Assembly (NCBI GenBank): GCA_963712955.1
Contig: CAVQKF010000004.1
Coordinates: 496,001-560,000 of the forward strand
DNA from: DATFVJ01 sp963712955
GTDB lineage: Bacteria; Actinomycetota; Actinomycetes; Streptosporangiales; Streptosporangiaceae
DNA: 64,000 nucleotides
Direction: 5' to 3'
The notes under the pieces were generated by a model, which saw only the letters and a program-made list of their open reading frames with translations, made no database searches and was not told the DNA's origin. A program made the translations under genes and the position numbers. Shown here piece by piece: positions 7,780 to 17,797 of this stretch (position 1 is its first letter; every line of letters begins with the position of its first letter).

Positions 7780-10440
7780 ATGCCCACAAGCGCCGCCGCC
7801 GCGCCCGCGCCGGAGCCGGCCGGCCCGGCTGACGACGCCGAGGGCCGGGTCGCCGCCGTGGGCTCGCGGCGCGGCGGGCAGGATGAGGAAACCTGGCAGG
7901 CCGCGGTGCTGGCCGCGGAGCTGGCCGCGTTGGGGGTCGCGGAGCCGCCGGCCGAGGAGGAGCTGTGGGGGTGTGCGCCGGATCCGTGGGCCGATCCGCC
8001 CGGTGACGCCGAGGCCGATGTGCCCGGGCAGGTGTGGGCCGCCTGGGCGGCGGAGCAGGCGGCGGCGGAGCAGGCGGCGGCGCCGGGGCTGTTTGCGGCC
8101 GGGATGGTGCGGGGTACCGGCACCGGGGCGGGCAGCGGGTTTTGTGACGGCGGCGCGCTGGATGTGCTGGAGCCGGGGGTGGTGCTGGCCGGGTTCGCCG
8201 CCGACGTGTGGGCCGGTGGGCTGGGCAGGCCATCCGATGATGAGCTGATCGGGGTGCTGCGGGCGTGGCGGCGGCTGTCGTCGTGGGCGGCCGCCGGTGA
8301 GTTCGCCGCGGTGGCCGAGCTGGCCGCGCGCCGCGAATCCGGCGCCGGCTGCGGCCTGCGTTTAACTCCGGCTGACTGTGTGGCCGATGAGCTGGCGTGC
8401 GCGTTGACGCTGACCCGGCGCGGCGCGGAGAAGCTGGCCGACCGGGCGGCGCGGCTGGCCCGGCTGCCGGCGACCGCGGCGGTGCTGGCGCGGGGCCGGA
8501 TCGACGTGCCCAGGGCGCTGGCGGTCATCGATGGGCTGGACGGCGCCGGCCCGGGGGTGGCCGCCGCGGTGGAGGCCAGGGTGCTGGCCAAAGCCCCCGG
8601 CCAGACCAGCGGCGAGCTGCGCGCCGCGGTGCGCCGGGCGGTTGCTGCGGCCGACCCCGGCGCCGACCGGGCGCGGCGCGAGGAGGCGCAAAAAGACGCC
8701 CGGGTCGAGCTGTGGGACGAGCCGGCCGGGACCAGGGCACTGGCCGGGCGTGACCTGCCCCCGGCCGGGGTGCTCGCCGCCGACAAGCGGATCTCCGCGA
8801 TCGCCGCCGAGCTGAAGAACGCCGGCGCCGGCGGCGGCCTGGACCTGCTGCGGGCCAGGGTGTACCTGGCGCTGCTGGCCGGCCAGCCACTGGACGCCCT
8901 GCTCCCCCCGCCCGGTGACAGCACCGGGCCCGGTGACGGCGCCCGGACCGCCGACACCGCCCCGTCCGCCGACAGCGCCCCGTCCGCCGACAGCGCCCCG
9001 TCCGCCGACAGCACCGAGCCCGGCGGCAGCGGCGAGCCCGGTGACAGCGCCCCGACCGGCGACACCGCCCCGCCCGGTGACGGCGGCCAGCCCGGTGACG
9101 GCGGCCAGCCCGGTGACAGCGCCTCGCCTGGTGACGGCGTGCAGCCTGGTGACGGCGCCTCGCCCGGTGACCGCGCGCAGCCTGGTGATAGCGCCCAGCC
9201 TGGTGACGGCGCCACGCCTGGTGACAGCGCCCCGCCCGGCGACGCCGCCCCGCCGACCGGAACACACGCTCCCGGTGACGGCGCCCGGCCCGGTGACGGC
9301 GCCCGGCCCGGTGGCACCGCTCGCGCCTATGCGCCCGCCCCCGCCTCTGGCGGCGCTGGGTGCGCTGCCGATGCTGGGAGCGGTGCCGATGCTGGGAGCG
9401 GTGCCGATGCTGGGAGCGGCGCTGGGTGCGGTGCCGGTGCTGGGAGCGGTGGCGGTCCTGGGGGTGGGGCCGGGGCGGATACCGGTGCTGGGGCCAGTCC
9501 CGGCAGTGACGTGGGAACTGGCGCGGGCACGGGGGTGGCGGGGCAGCCGGTCCCGGCTGGGCTGCGCCGCGCCGCGGCGCCGGCGCCGTTGGGCGTGGTC
9601 CCCGGGCCGGCCGGGACCGGCTGGGGTGATCTTGACCTCGGGTGGCTGGCGGGCTCGGTGAACCTGACCGTGCCGCTGGCGACGCTGCTGGACCTGGACG
9701 GCCCGCCGGGCGAGGTGGCCGGGTTCGGCCCGGTCGACGCCGGCACCACCCGGGCCCTCGCCGCAGCCGCCGCCCGCCACCCGGCCACCCGCTGGTGCGT
9801 GACCGTGACCGACGAGGCCGGGCGGGTGATCGGGCACGGCTGCGGCCGCCGCGAACACACGCACCCCGGCCACGGTCCCCCCGGTGGTGCTCCCCCCGGC
9901 GGCGGTCCCCCCGGCCACGGTCCCCCCGGCCACGGTCCCCCCGGTGGCGGTTCCCCCGGTGACGGTCCCGGCGGCGGCGCTCCTCCCGCTGACGGTCCCG
10001 GCGGTGGTGCTCCCCGCGGCGGTGCTCCCGGCGGTGGCGCTCCCGGCGGTGGCGCTGCCGACGGTGGCGGGGTCTGTGGTGACGGGGCGCCGGGCGGCCG
10101 GGCCCTGCTGATCAAGATCGATCCGCTGGCCGTCGGGTGCTGCGCCCACGACCGGGAGACGGCCGGCTACCAGCTGACCCCGCGGCTGCGGCACCTGATC
10201 GAAATCCGGGACCGGACCTGCACGTTCCCCGGCTGCCGGCGGCCCGCCACGCGGTGCGACAAAGATCACACCCTGGCCTACGATCAGGGCGGCCGGACCT
10301 GTGAATGCAACATCTCCCCGCTCTGCCGCGCCCATCACAAGGTCAAACAGGCCCAGGGCTGGCACCTTGAGCAACCCGCGCCCGGGGTCCTGGTGTGGAC
10401 CACCCCCGCCGGCCGCAGATACACCACCGGCCCGCCATGA
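7780..10440 (+). CDS. DUF222/HNH endonuclease domain protein (13E12-type) with long repetitive linkers
   Basis: An 886-residue protein. The N-terminal half (about 140-375) is a DUF222-like helical region. The C-terminus holds an HNH nuclease motif: CTFPGCRRPATRCDKDH, then CECNISPLCRAHH. Between them lie two low-complexity blocks, one rich in Gly-Asp-Ser/Gly-x-x-Pro units (about 385-520) and one of GGxPPG/GHGPPG units (about 700-770). The family is abundant and often multicopy in actinobacteria; a mobile or defence role is suspected but unproven. ATG 7780 is chosen because GGGGAGG sits eight bases upstream; GTG 7771 overlaps that site. The linkers make it longer than usual relatives. Confidence 0.88.
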   Translation: MPTSAAAAPAPEPAGPADDAEGRVAAVGSRRGGQDEETWQAAVLAAELAALGVAEPPAEEELWGCAPDPWADPPGDAEADVPGQVWAAWAAEQAAAEQAAAPGLFAAGMVRGTGTGAGSGFCDGGALDVLEPGVVLAGFAADVWAGGLGRPSDDELIGVLRAWRRLSSWAAAGEFAAVAELAARRESGAGCGLRLTPADCVADELACALTLTRRGAEKLADRAARLARLPATAAVLARGRIDVPRALAVIDGLDGAGPGVAAAVEARVLAKAPGQTSGELRAAVRRAVAAADPGADRARREEAQKDARVELWDEPAGTRALAGRDLPPAGVLAADKRISAIAAELKNAGAGGGLDLLRARVYLALLAGQPLDALLPPPGDSTGPGDGARTADTAPSADSAPSADSAPSADSTEPGGSGEPGDSAPTGDTAPPGDGGQPGDGGQPGDSASPGDGVQPGDGASPGDRAQPGDSAQPGDGATPGDSAPPGDAAPPTGTHAPGDGARPGDGARPGGTARAYAPAPASGGAGCAADAGSGADAGSGADAGSGAGCGAGAGSGGGPGGGAGADTGAGASPGSDVGTGAGTGVAGQPVPAGLRRAAAPAPLGVVPGPAGTGWGDLDLGWLAGSVNLTVPLATLLDLDGPPGEVAGFGPVDAGTTRALAAAAARHPATRWCVTVTDEAGRVIGHGCGRREHTHPGHGPPGGAPPGGGPPGHGPPGHGPPGGGSPGDGPGGGAPPADGPGGGAPRGGAPGGGAPGGGAADGGGVCGDGAPGGRALLIKIDPLAVGCCAHDRETAGYQLTPRLRHLIEIRDRTCTFPGCRRPATRCDKDHTLAYDQGGRTCECNISPLCRAHHKVKQAQGWHLEQPAPGVLVWTTPAGRRYTTGPP
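8912..9315 (+). repeat. In-gene repeat block encoding Gly-Asp-(Ser/Gly)-Ala-x-Pro units
   Basis: About 400 bases of degenerate 18-bp units (consensus like GGTGACGGCGCCCGGCCC) encode a run of P-G-D-G/S-A-x hexapeptides inside the HNH gene. All copies keep the frame, so length change is tolerated only in whole codons. Near-identical units such as CCGTCCGCCGACAGCGCC occur next to each other around 8966-9010. Confidence 0.8.
9862..10070 (+). repeat. In-gene repeat block encoding Gly/Pro-rich GGxPPG units
   Basis: This is a second repetitive block in the HNH gene, built from 15-18-bp units such as CACGGTCCCCCCGGC and GGCGGTGCTCCC. It lies just before the C-terminal HNH domain and encodes a flexible Gly/Pro/His linker. 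Confidence 0.75.
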
Positions 10441-11101
10441 CAACCCCGGCCGCCTGCTCGGGGCCGGGGACCGGTTCGGCATGCTCAGCAAAGCGGCCAG
10501 AGATGCGCCGGCCGCCCGCGCCACCGGTGGTGGGAACGCCGTGCCGATCTGACGGTACTGCGCGGCCTTGCCACCGGTGAACTCCCGGTTCCAGCTGTCC
10601 TCCGCCCTTGCAGCGCGCCACCAGCTCACACGTCAATTTGGGTGCCGGCCATGGATCTCGGACTTTCGCAATCACGGGGATCTGTGCGGCTGCTGCGGCC
10701 GGGGGCTGAGGTGACACCCGATCATGCGGCCACGCCCGCTCCAGCCCAGCGCCAGCAGCATGCCCACCACCGTGCGGCGGCGCACCTGCCCCGCCAGGCC
10801 CGCGACTAGGAGAAGGCAGCGAACGGCGGCGCCGCCCCGCGTGTCACAAGATCACGCGATCTATCAGCACCAGTCAGCCGATGCCTGCCCGCGCTCATCA
10901 CTCGAAGATCACGAAAACTGCGAAAGTCCAGTTCTACGGGCACGGCGCCTGGAAGGGCTTCTTGGGAGCCATGCGGAGCGTCAGCAGATCGCGACAGCCA
11001 GCGGCCGAGGCTGGATAGACTTCCGGGATTACGCCGCGGCGCCTGTCTCGGGTACGCCAGCGCCGTGCACAGCTGCCTATGGTGCTTCGAGGTCACTCAT
11101 C
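10441..11101. other. Intergenic region with an 11-bp inverted repeat pair
   Basis: No gene is recognised between the HNH gene and glyQS. GGACTTTCGCA at 10660-10670 and its exact reverse complement at 10919-10929 are 248 bases apart and could be ends of a small element or chance. I saw no T-box specifier or antiterminator that I could support, although the region immediately precedes an aminoacyl-tRNA synthetase gene. Confidence 0.4.
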
Positions 11102-11110
11102 GTGCTCACA

Positions 11111-13869
11111 ATGCAAGATGCCCTGCTTGCGCTCACGCGTTACTGGACCGGGCACGGTTGCATGGTGGCACAACCGATGAACACCGAGGTCGGGGCCGGG
11201 ACACTCAACCCGGCGACCGCATTGCGGGTCCTGGGCCCCGAGCCGTGGCGGGTCGCCTACGCAGAGCCGAGCGTCCGGCCCGACGACAGCCGCTACGGCG
11301 ACAACCCGAACCGGCTGCAGACCCACACCCAGTTCCAGGTCATCCTCAAAACCCGAGCCCGGTAATCCCCAGGAGCTGTACCTCGGCAGCCTCATGGCGC
11401 TCGGCATCGATATCGAAGCGCACGATGTGCGGTTCGTCGAGGACAACTGGGCGTCGCCCGCACTTGGCGCATGGGGACTGGGCTGGGAGGTGTGGCTGGA
11501 CGGGCTGGAAATTACCCAGTTCACCTACTTCCAGCAGTCCGGCGGGATGACGCTGGATCCGGTGTCGGTAGAAATCACCTACGGGATGGAGCGCATCATC
11601 ATGGCGCTCCAAGGCGTGACCCATTTCAGGGACATCCGTTACGCCCCGGGGATCTCCTACGGCGAGGCCTTCGGCCAGGCCGAGTACGAAATGAGCCGCT
11701 ACTACCTGGACGACGCCGACATCCCCACCAACCAGACCCTGTTCGACACCTACGCCGCCGAAGCCGACAGGCTCATCGACGCCCGGCTGCCCGTTCCCGC
11801 GCACGGCTATGTCCTGAAGTGCTCCCAAGCCTTCAACGTGCTGGACTCACGCGGCGCGATCAGCACCACCCAGCGGGCCCAGGCATTCACCCGCATTCGG
11901 AACCTCGCCCAAAGCGTCGCGGAACTGTGGGCGGAGCGCCGCGCGGAACTCGGCCACCCTCTTGGCACGGCCGCGACGGCGGCCAGCAGGCCGCCGCAGC
12001 CCACGGCAACAGTGCCCAGCATCGACGCCCCGGCGGACCTCGCGTTCGAGATCGGGGTAGAGGAACTGCCGCCCGCAGAGGTCACCCGGGCAGCCGAGGC
12101 GGTCCGGGCAGCCCTGGCCGAAAAGCTGGCCGCCACCCGGCTGCGGCACGGTGACATCACCGTGCTGTCGTCCCCTCGCCGGATCGCGGCCGTCGTGGTC
12201 GGCATACAGCCACATGAAGACGACGACGAGCAGTCCATCCGCGGTCCCCGGATGTCGGCGGCCTACGACGGCGACGGCAACCCAACCAAGGCCGCCGACG
12301 GGTTCGCCCGCGCCCGGGGCATCGACGTGACCCAGCTTCGGCCACTGACATTCAATGGCGGCCAGTACGCCGGGTTCGTCAAGAACGTCCCGGGACGGCC
12401 CGCTGCACACGTGCTCGGCGCCGTGCTCCCCGAGGTGGTCGCCGAACTGCGGGCCGAACGGAACATGCGCTGGAGCGCTCCCGGGCTCTCCTACAGCAGA
12501 CCGGTCCGCTGGGTGCTGGCTCTGCTGGGGCCGCATCTGGTCCCCTTCGCGATCGCCGGTATCGCGTCCGGCCGTGCCACCCGGGTGCAGCGCACCGCAC
12601 CCGAAACTGAACTCGCTGTAACGGCCGCCTCCGCATACCTGCCGACGCTGCGCGCGCATGGGATCGAGCCCGACGCTGCCCTGCGCCGCAGCCAGATCCT
12701 CACCGGCGCCACCGAGCTCGCCGCGAGCGCACACGGCCAGATCGACCCCGATGGCGAGCGCGCGGTCATCGACGAGGTGACCAACCTGGTCGAAGACCCC
12801 GTCCCGATCCTCGGCTCTTTCGACGCCAGCTACCTTGACCTGCCCGCGGACATCCTCACCACCGTCATGAAGAGACATCAGCGCTACCTGCCGGTTCGCT
12901 CCGCCGGCGGTGCGCTCCAGCCGTACTTCATCACCGTCGCCAACGGCGAATGCGACCACGACCTCGTCCGAGCCGGAAACGAGACCGTGCTGCGCGCCCG
13001 CTACGAGGACGCTGCATCCTTCTGGCGGAACGACCTGGCCAAACCGCTAGAAGAAATGAAGAACCGGCTCACCAAGCTCACCTTCGAGACCCGTCTTGGC
13101 TCGGTCGCCGAACGGGCCGGCCGCATCGCCGCCATCGCCGCGGCCCTCGCCGACCGGCTCGGCCTGGCAGGCAACGACCGGGCCGTCGTGCGGCGGGCGG
13201 GGGAACTGGCCAAATTCGACCTCGGCTCCGACATGGTCGCCGAACTCCCCAGCCTGACCGGCATTATGGCCCGCGAATACGCCCGCCACGCGGGTGAACC
13301 GGACGCCGTCGCGGAGACCCTGTTCGAAATGGAGCTGCCCCGCCACGCGGGCGACGCGCTCCCGCGCAGCCGTTCGGGCGCAATCCTCGCGCTCGCCGAC
13401 CACCTCGACCTGCTGACGGGCCTGTTCGCCATCGGTGCCGTGCCCACCGGCAGCTCCGACCCCTTCGGCTCGCGCCGCGCCGCCCTCGGCCTGCTCGCCA
13501 TCCTGCGTACCCATCCCGATCTCAGCGCGCTCACCATCACCGAAGGACTCGCTATCGGTGCCGCGTTGCAGCCCGTCGCCACGGGCGGACAGCTCACCGA
13601 AGACGCGCTGGACTTCGTCCGACGGCGGTTCGACCAGCTCATGCTCGAACAAGGCCACCCAGCCGCGAACATCCGTGGCGATCAGCGAACCAGCCGATCT
13701 TCGCCGCTTCGCCGCCGAAGCCGCAACGCTCACCGGGCCGATCGGCAAGTTCTTCGACCATGTCCTCGTGATGGCGGGCGACCCAACAGTGAAGGCAAAC
13801 CGGCTCGGTCTCCTCGCCCGCATCTACAACCTCGCCGCACGCTTCCTTGACTGGGAAGAACTCCCCTGA
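11111..13869 (+). pseudogene. glyQS: Fused glycyl-tRNA synthetase (alpha-beta single chain), two frameshifts
   Basis: It charges tRNA-Gly. The N-terminal third is the alpha (GlyQ) catalytic subunit (LTRYWTGHGCMV, GPEPWRVAYAEPS, YGDNPNRLQTH, QFTYFQQSGG). After a Pro/Ala linker near residue 290 it continues as the beta (GlyS) subunit (FEIGVEELPPAEV to FFDHVLVMAGDP). The frame breaks at the AAAA at 11348-11351, where one A fewer gives LKPEPGNPQELYLGS, and near 13673, where one C fewer joins to VAISEPADLRRF. Corrected length is about 918 residues. Two indels in a normally essential gene suggest read errors, or a redundant copy if an alpha2-type enzyme exists elsewhere. GTG at 11102 is an alternative start. 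Confidence 0.88.
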
Positions 13870-14045
13870 CTGCGGGTGAGGGCGGCCGAATTCGCCCGGC
13901 GACGTGATTCCTTCGCCGAAACGGTAGAATCTCTGGGCGCAATAACCGCCGTGCATTCTGCCACCAATGACGACGGCGTCGAACGGGGCCGCCGTTCTCA
14001 GCAATTGAATCTGGCGTGGTGGTGTCGAGGATCTGGCCGCATGCT

Positions 14046-14450
14046 TCAGTGACTGGTCGGCGTGCTTCTCCCTGGGGGTGTCGTGTCGTACGCCTTGCGT
14101 GGGGTCTGCACGTGGGGGGTGCCGGGCCTCTGCAGTGGCGGCACCCGGGCCGAGTCGGTACTGTCGATCGCCTTCTTGACCTCGTTCACGACGCTGATCG
14201 ACGAGGCGGCCATCAGGCCGACCAGGGCCTGGCTGGCCAGGTTCAGCTGGTTGAGTGGCTTGGCGCCGAAAACGAACGCGGCGGCGAGACCGGTGTGCGC
14301 GACGATCACTGCGGCGGCGATGCCTGACACCCAGGCCAGAATCTGGCTGGCAGCACTCGACTTGTCGCCGGCGAAGGCGAAGCGAATGAAGTTGACGGCG
14401 GTGAAGACGACGGTGCCGATCGCGGCAAGCTGGGTCAGTGATGCGGTCAC
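14046..14450 (-). CDS. Small membrane protein of unknown function
   Basis: A 134-residue protein with three likely membrane helices (about 5-25, 34-54 and 56-85) and a polar Pro/Thr/Arg-rich tail. GTG at 14450 has AGGAG eight bases upstream. I do not recognise the family; the pattern of short helices and a charged tail resembles holin-like or pilin-associated small proteins, but that is only a resemblance. It lies at the 3' side of the type VII-associated cassette, separated by about 400 bases, so it may be independent. Confidence 0.6.
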   Translation of the reverse strand: MTASLTQLAAIGTVVFTAVNFIRFAFAGDKSSAASQILAWVSGIAAAVIVAHTGLAAAFVFGAKPLNQLNLASQALVGLMAASSISVVNEVKKAIDSTDSARVPPLQRPGTPHVQTPRKAYDTTPPGRSTPTSH

Positions 14451-14859
14451 CTTGGTCTCCTACGGCCGGGGATGGTAGGGGTGCAGCGCAGCGCACCAGC
14501 CGTGTTGCTGGCACCCGTGTTGTCACGAACGCGGACAGTCTTCGGCGCGGTCGCCTGTGGGGTACTCATTTTCATAGACGTTCGCGGTTTCTCCGGTGCG
14601 GTATTCGCTGTTAGCTATAGCGTTCCCGGCGTGCAACCCGAAGATGCCGGGGGAGTGGCCCTGGGGCAGCCGAGCCGGGCACGGCCTTCGAGCGTCACGG
14701 CGGGGTCGAGCCAGGCGCCGCCTGCGGGTAGACGCAGGCACCGCGCATGAGCACGCCGCGGGCCGAGCTCCCCGGTCGGGTCGCTCACGGATTCGGATCG
14801 ATCACCGCGCCGGTCACCAGGACACTCCTGCTGAGACTCGGGCGCGGACGCGACGGCCC
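14451..14859. other. Non-coding stretch
   Basis: About 400 bases with no recognisable gene. The part next to 14450 should hold the promoter of the small membrane protein gene. Confidence 0.35.
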
Positions 14860-15611
14860 TCAGCGCAGCCATAGGTGGGCGGCCGAGCCGCGGTCGCTGA
14901 GCAGCCGCCCGGCCCGGCCCACGGGAGGCTCGTACTGGGTGCGGCGTATCCAGCGCTCCCCACTCGCAATCGCACCGACGACCGTGAGAAAGAGGAAGAG
15001 AAGCGAGCCGCTGTCAATTGCCGCTGGCTCTATCCACCGATGCGGCTGGCTGGCGAGCAAGGGCGGGACCTTGCCACGCATATCCACGATGAGAGCCACC
15101 TGGCCCTGACGCTCGTGACATCCAAGGACCGGATCGTCGTTTGGGCTGGGGACAGGAGCCCCGCCGGGCAGTTCGGCGTAGCACTGCGAGGTGTGAATAA
15201 ATCGGTGCCGCGGAAGCTACCGTGTGCGACAACCGCCGTGACCCGGTGTCCGCTGTGGGCCAAGATAGCGCTTGGGATCGCGAAGATAAGGAAGTAGTAG
15301 GGAAGAAAGAACGCCACCAGCGGGATCAGCCATGCCAAGTGTGCGCCCTCAACCTTGATCAGATACGCGCCGGTGAGCGGAATCCCGATCAGGCCGAAGC
15401 CCCCCAACCCGATCAGGGCGAACCCCGGCCAGAACCACGTGAGCACGGCGCAGGCGGTCAGCCCGGGAGGGCTCACGAATGCAATCAGCCACCGGATTGC
15501 GGTGATGCGCAGAACTGCGGCGGTGCGGCGAAGGTGGGCGCGAACCATTCGACGACGCTCCCCTCCAGGGTTCAGCGCCGCGAGGACATCGTCGGGCCGG
15601 TGGCGGGTCAA
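14860..15611 (-). pseudogene. Polytopic membrane protein, last gene of the type VII-associated cassette, frameshifted
   Basis: The first about 137 codons encode a basic N-terminus and two to three hydrophobic segments (GLTACAVLTWFWPGFALIGL; AWLIPLVAFFLPYYFLIFAI). Near 15200 the frame shifts; with one base restored the chain continues IHTSQCYAELPGG to a last membrane helix (GSLLFLFLTVVGAIASG) and stops at 14860, about 250 residues in all. TTG start at 15611 overlaps the stop of the upstream gene (TTGA), showing translational coupling. The family is not one I can name. Confidence 0.6.
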
Positions 15612-16336
15612 TCGTTCAGCTCCTCAAGGGAGATTATGGTGGTGGCGCGAACGAGGGTGTCGATGTCGGGTTGGGCAAGCTGCAGCCTGCCCAGGTCAGG
15701 GGAGACCGCCCACACTCGCAGGTCGGTTTCGTGTTCCTCGGACCGGAAGGCGTAATTGAGCGAGGCGAATAGGCTCTCGCTGTCGCCGTCATGATGCTGC
15801 AGGTAGCGCAGCGTCCGCAGCCCGCGTCCGAGTCTGTCGGTGGTGAACTCATCGATGATCGGCGGCTCCACCGCGTCAGCGTCGTCGGCGTGAATGAGCA
15901 TCCGAAGCGTCTGCTCGGGTTCCCCGTCCATCCGGAAGATCCGGTAGTTGACCGGCAGCGGGATCAGCCGCGGGTCTGGGAGGTGGATGAAGATGAAGTT
16001 GCAGGGCATGTGCCCGTAGCTTCTCGCGTGGATCTCGCGGAGCATCGCGGCGAGGGTGTCGACGTGCGGGCGCAGGAATTTCAGGCCCGACATCTCCCAC
16101 CACACTTCGGCGAACTCCTGCGCGAACTCGTCGACGCCGTAGCCGGGCTCACTGAAGCCGGCCAGGCACGGAAGCCAGAGTTGCTTGTCGTAGTCGACGT
16201 CGACTCAGCCCTTCCTGCTGGCCGGGTTGGACGGGCCGGGCTCGAACGCTATGACCTGCTCAAGAGCCATCGGCCCAATGCCGGGCACTTCGATCGTATC
16301 CGGTGGATCTGGTTCCCGTGCCTTACGCTTGCGCAC
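15608..16336 (-). pseudogene. Uncharacterised soluble protein of the type VII-associated cassette, with an in-frame TGA
   Basis: A GTG at 16336, overlapping the previous gene's end by 14 bases, opens a frame (IEVPGIGPMALEQVIAFEP) that reaches TGA at 16205-16207. The same frame continues with gene-like sequence (DYDKQLWLPCLAGFSEPGYG) for another 198 codons to 15608. There is no start codon with a good ribosome site between the TGA and the GTG at 16105. I read one 242-codon gene broken by a nonsense codon (perhaps TGG to TGA), though a re-initiating second ORF from 16105 is possible. No known catalytic motif was seen. Confidence 0.55.
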
Positions 16337-17000
16337 TGTCTTGCCCTTCCCTGCTCCAGCGGAAAGTTGACATCATCGCGTCAAACAGTCCCACCAGCAT
16401 TCGGGCGTACTGGTCATCGGGATCCCCGCCGCCGAGCGTGGAGAAGGCGACGGCCAGCCAGCGATCCGGGTCCTCCGGAACCGAAACCACGTAATCGACC
16501 CGCCGAGAGCCGTACTCGATGCCGTCGGATGGCTTCGCGGCGGCGGTCCGCTCGAAGCGCACCGCCATGGCACCGTCCACCATGGCGGGCCCGGCGTCGC
16601 GGCTCTCCGCAGCCAGATACGAAACGATCAGGGCCGGGTCAACCCTCTCAACAGAGCCGAACGACACTTCAGACACCACGAACGACGCCGCGACAGGCGC
16701 GCCGTGCATTGGTTCGACCGGAAGGTACAGTTCCATCGCACTGTTGCGGCGCGCCCGCCCGGCGGCCTCGCCGAGCTGGCGCTCCAGCTCCTTGCGGAAC
16801 GGCCCGATCTTGTCGCGTGGCAGATCCAGGGGAACCCTGCCGAGCACATCGTCCAGGATCTTCCTGATCGCGTCATCGGTCCCGCGCCGGAGCGGAATGT
16901 GCCGCCAGCCCGGTGGAAGCACAATCGTGTAGCCCAGCACGGGAACCGGCGGGATACCCCGGCCGTCTCCGGGTCGGCTGCGTTCGTCCACTCCTGCCAT
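16323..17000 (-). CDS. Uncharacterised PPGW-type protein of the type VII-associated cassette
   Basis: A 225-residue soluble protein beginning MAGVDERSR. Near residue 23 it has YTIVLPPGWRHIPLR, then a helical segment, YLPVEPMHGAPV, EYGSRRVDYVVSVP and a C-terminal AFSTLGGGDPDDQYARMLVGLFD. I recall close relatives next to WXG100 genes in Streptomyces, without assigned function. No signal peptide or membrane helix is visible. ATG 17000 has AGGTGAGG nine bases upstream; GTG 17015 is an alternative. It appears to be the only intact member of the five-gene cassette. Confidence 0.65.
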   Translation of the reverse strand: MAGVDERSRPGDGRGIPPVPVLGYTIVLPPGWRHIPLRRGTDDAIRKILDDVLGRVPLDLPRDKIGPFRKELERQLGEAAGRARRNSAMELYLPVEPMHGAPVAASFVVSEVSFGSVERVDPALIVSYLAAESRDAGPAMVDGAMAVRFERTAAAKPSDGIEYGSRRVDYVVSVPEDPDRWLAVAFSTLGGGDPDDQYARMLVGLFDAMMSTFRWSREGQDSAQA

Positions 17001-17787
17001 GGTGCGGTGCCTCACCTTCGAGGGCTCACCACCTGCCGGTCACCATTTGGAAGTACGATCCGACGATCGGCACCGCGACGTTTTGCACCCGGGCGAACTG
17101 CTCGGCGGTCAGCCCGCCCTCCGTCGTGAACTGGTCCTTGAAATTGTCGTAATACTTAAACCCGAAATCGCCGGCGACGGTCTGGACCTTGTCCTGAACG
17201 TCGGTTATCGCGCCCGCTATGAAGTTGGCCCGCAGGAGGTTGAGCTGCCTCGTTCCCTGCGCGATCTCAGTTGCGAGTTCGTCGGCGCCCGGTCCGTGTT
17301 CAAGGTCGCTCGCGACCTCACGGAGCATCGTGAGCCTGCGGGCAAGCGTCACTCCATCTTCCTCGCCGCCATTCAGGAACCGTTCCGCGGCCGTGGAGTC
17401 CTTTATGACCGGGGTCAGCGAGGGATATATTCTCTCACCCAATTGGGCTCCCACATCGGTAACGGAGGAGCCCAACCCTTCAACACCACGCACTGTCCCC
17501 TCCACAACGCTGCCTGCCCATTCGCCGAGAACGTTCAGGCGGATTTTAGCGATCGCTGATGCTACTCGGTCCGTCAGGAAGTTGCCACCTTTGATGAGCG
17601 CCTTACTTACCTGCCCGGCGAACCTGGACTCCCGCTCAGCCGTGATCATTCCCCTGGCGATGTCCTCGCCTCCTTCAACCGTGGTCTCCAGGGCGCTGGT
17701 GAAAATCCTGCCAACAAGGCAGCCAACCTGGTAGCTGATCTCCCCTGCCACGGTTTTCAGGTGTGCGGCCTCAGCGGAGATGTTGCC

Positions 17788-17797
17788 AGGGCTGCCG
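17788..17797. repeat. Target site duplication, left copy
   Basis: AGGGCTGCCG abuts the left inverted repeat of the IS and is identical to 19981-19990. Ten bases is a usual duplication length for IS4-type elements. Confidence 0.92.

Noticed and set aside
8362..10629. A 755-codon open frame on the minus strand over the HNH gene, and another at 7755-9317
   Set aside because: They exist because the gene's GC-rich, codon-phased repeats lack stops on both strands; the HNH and DUF222 motifs are only in the plus frame.
10441..11101. T-box riboswitch before glyQS
   Set aside because: No convincing T-box sequence (UGGNACC-like) or specifier stem was found, and glyQS T-boxes are mainly a Firmicutes feature.
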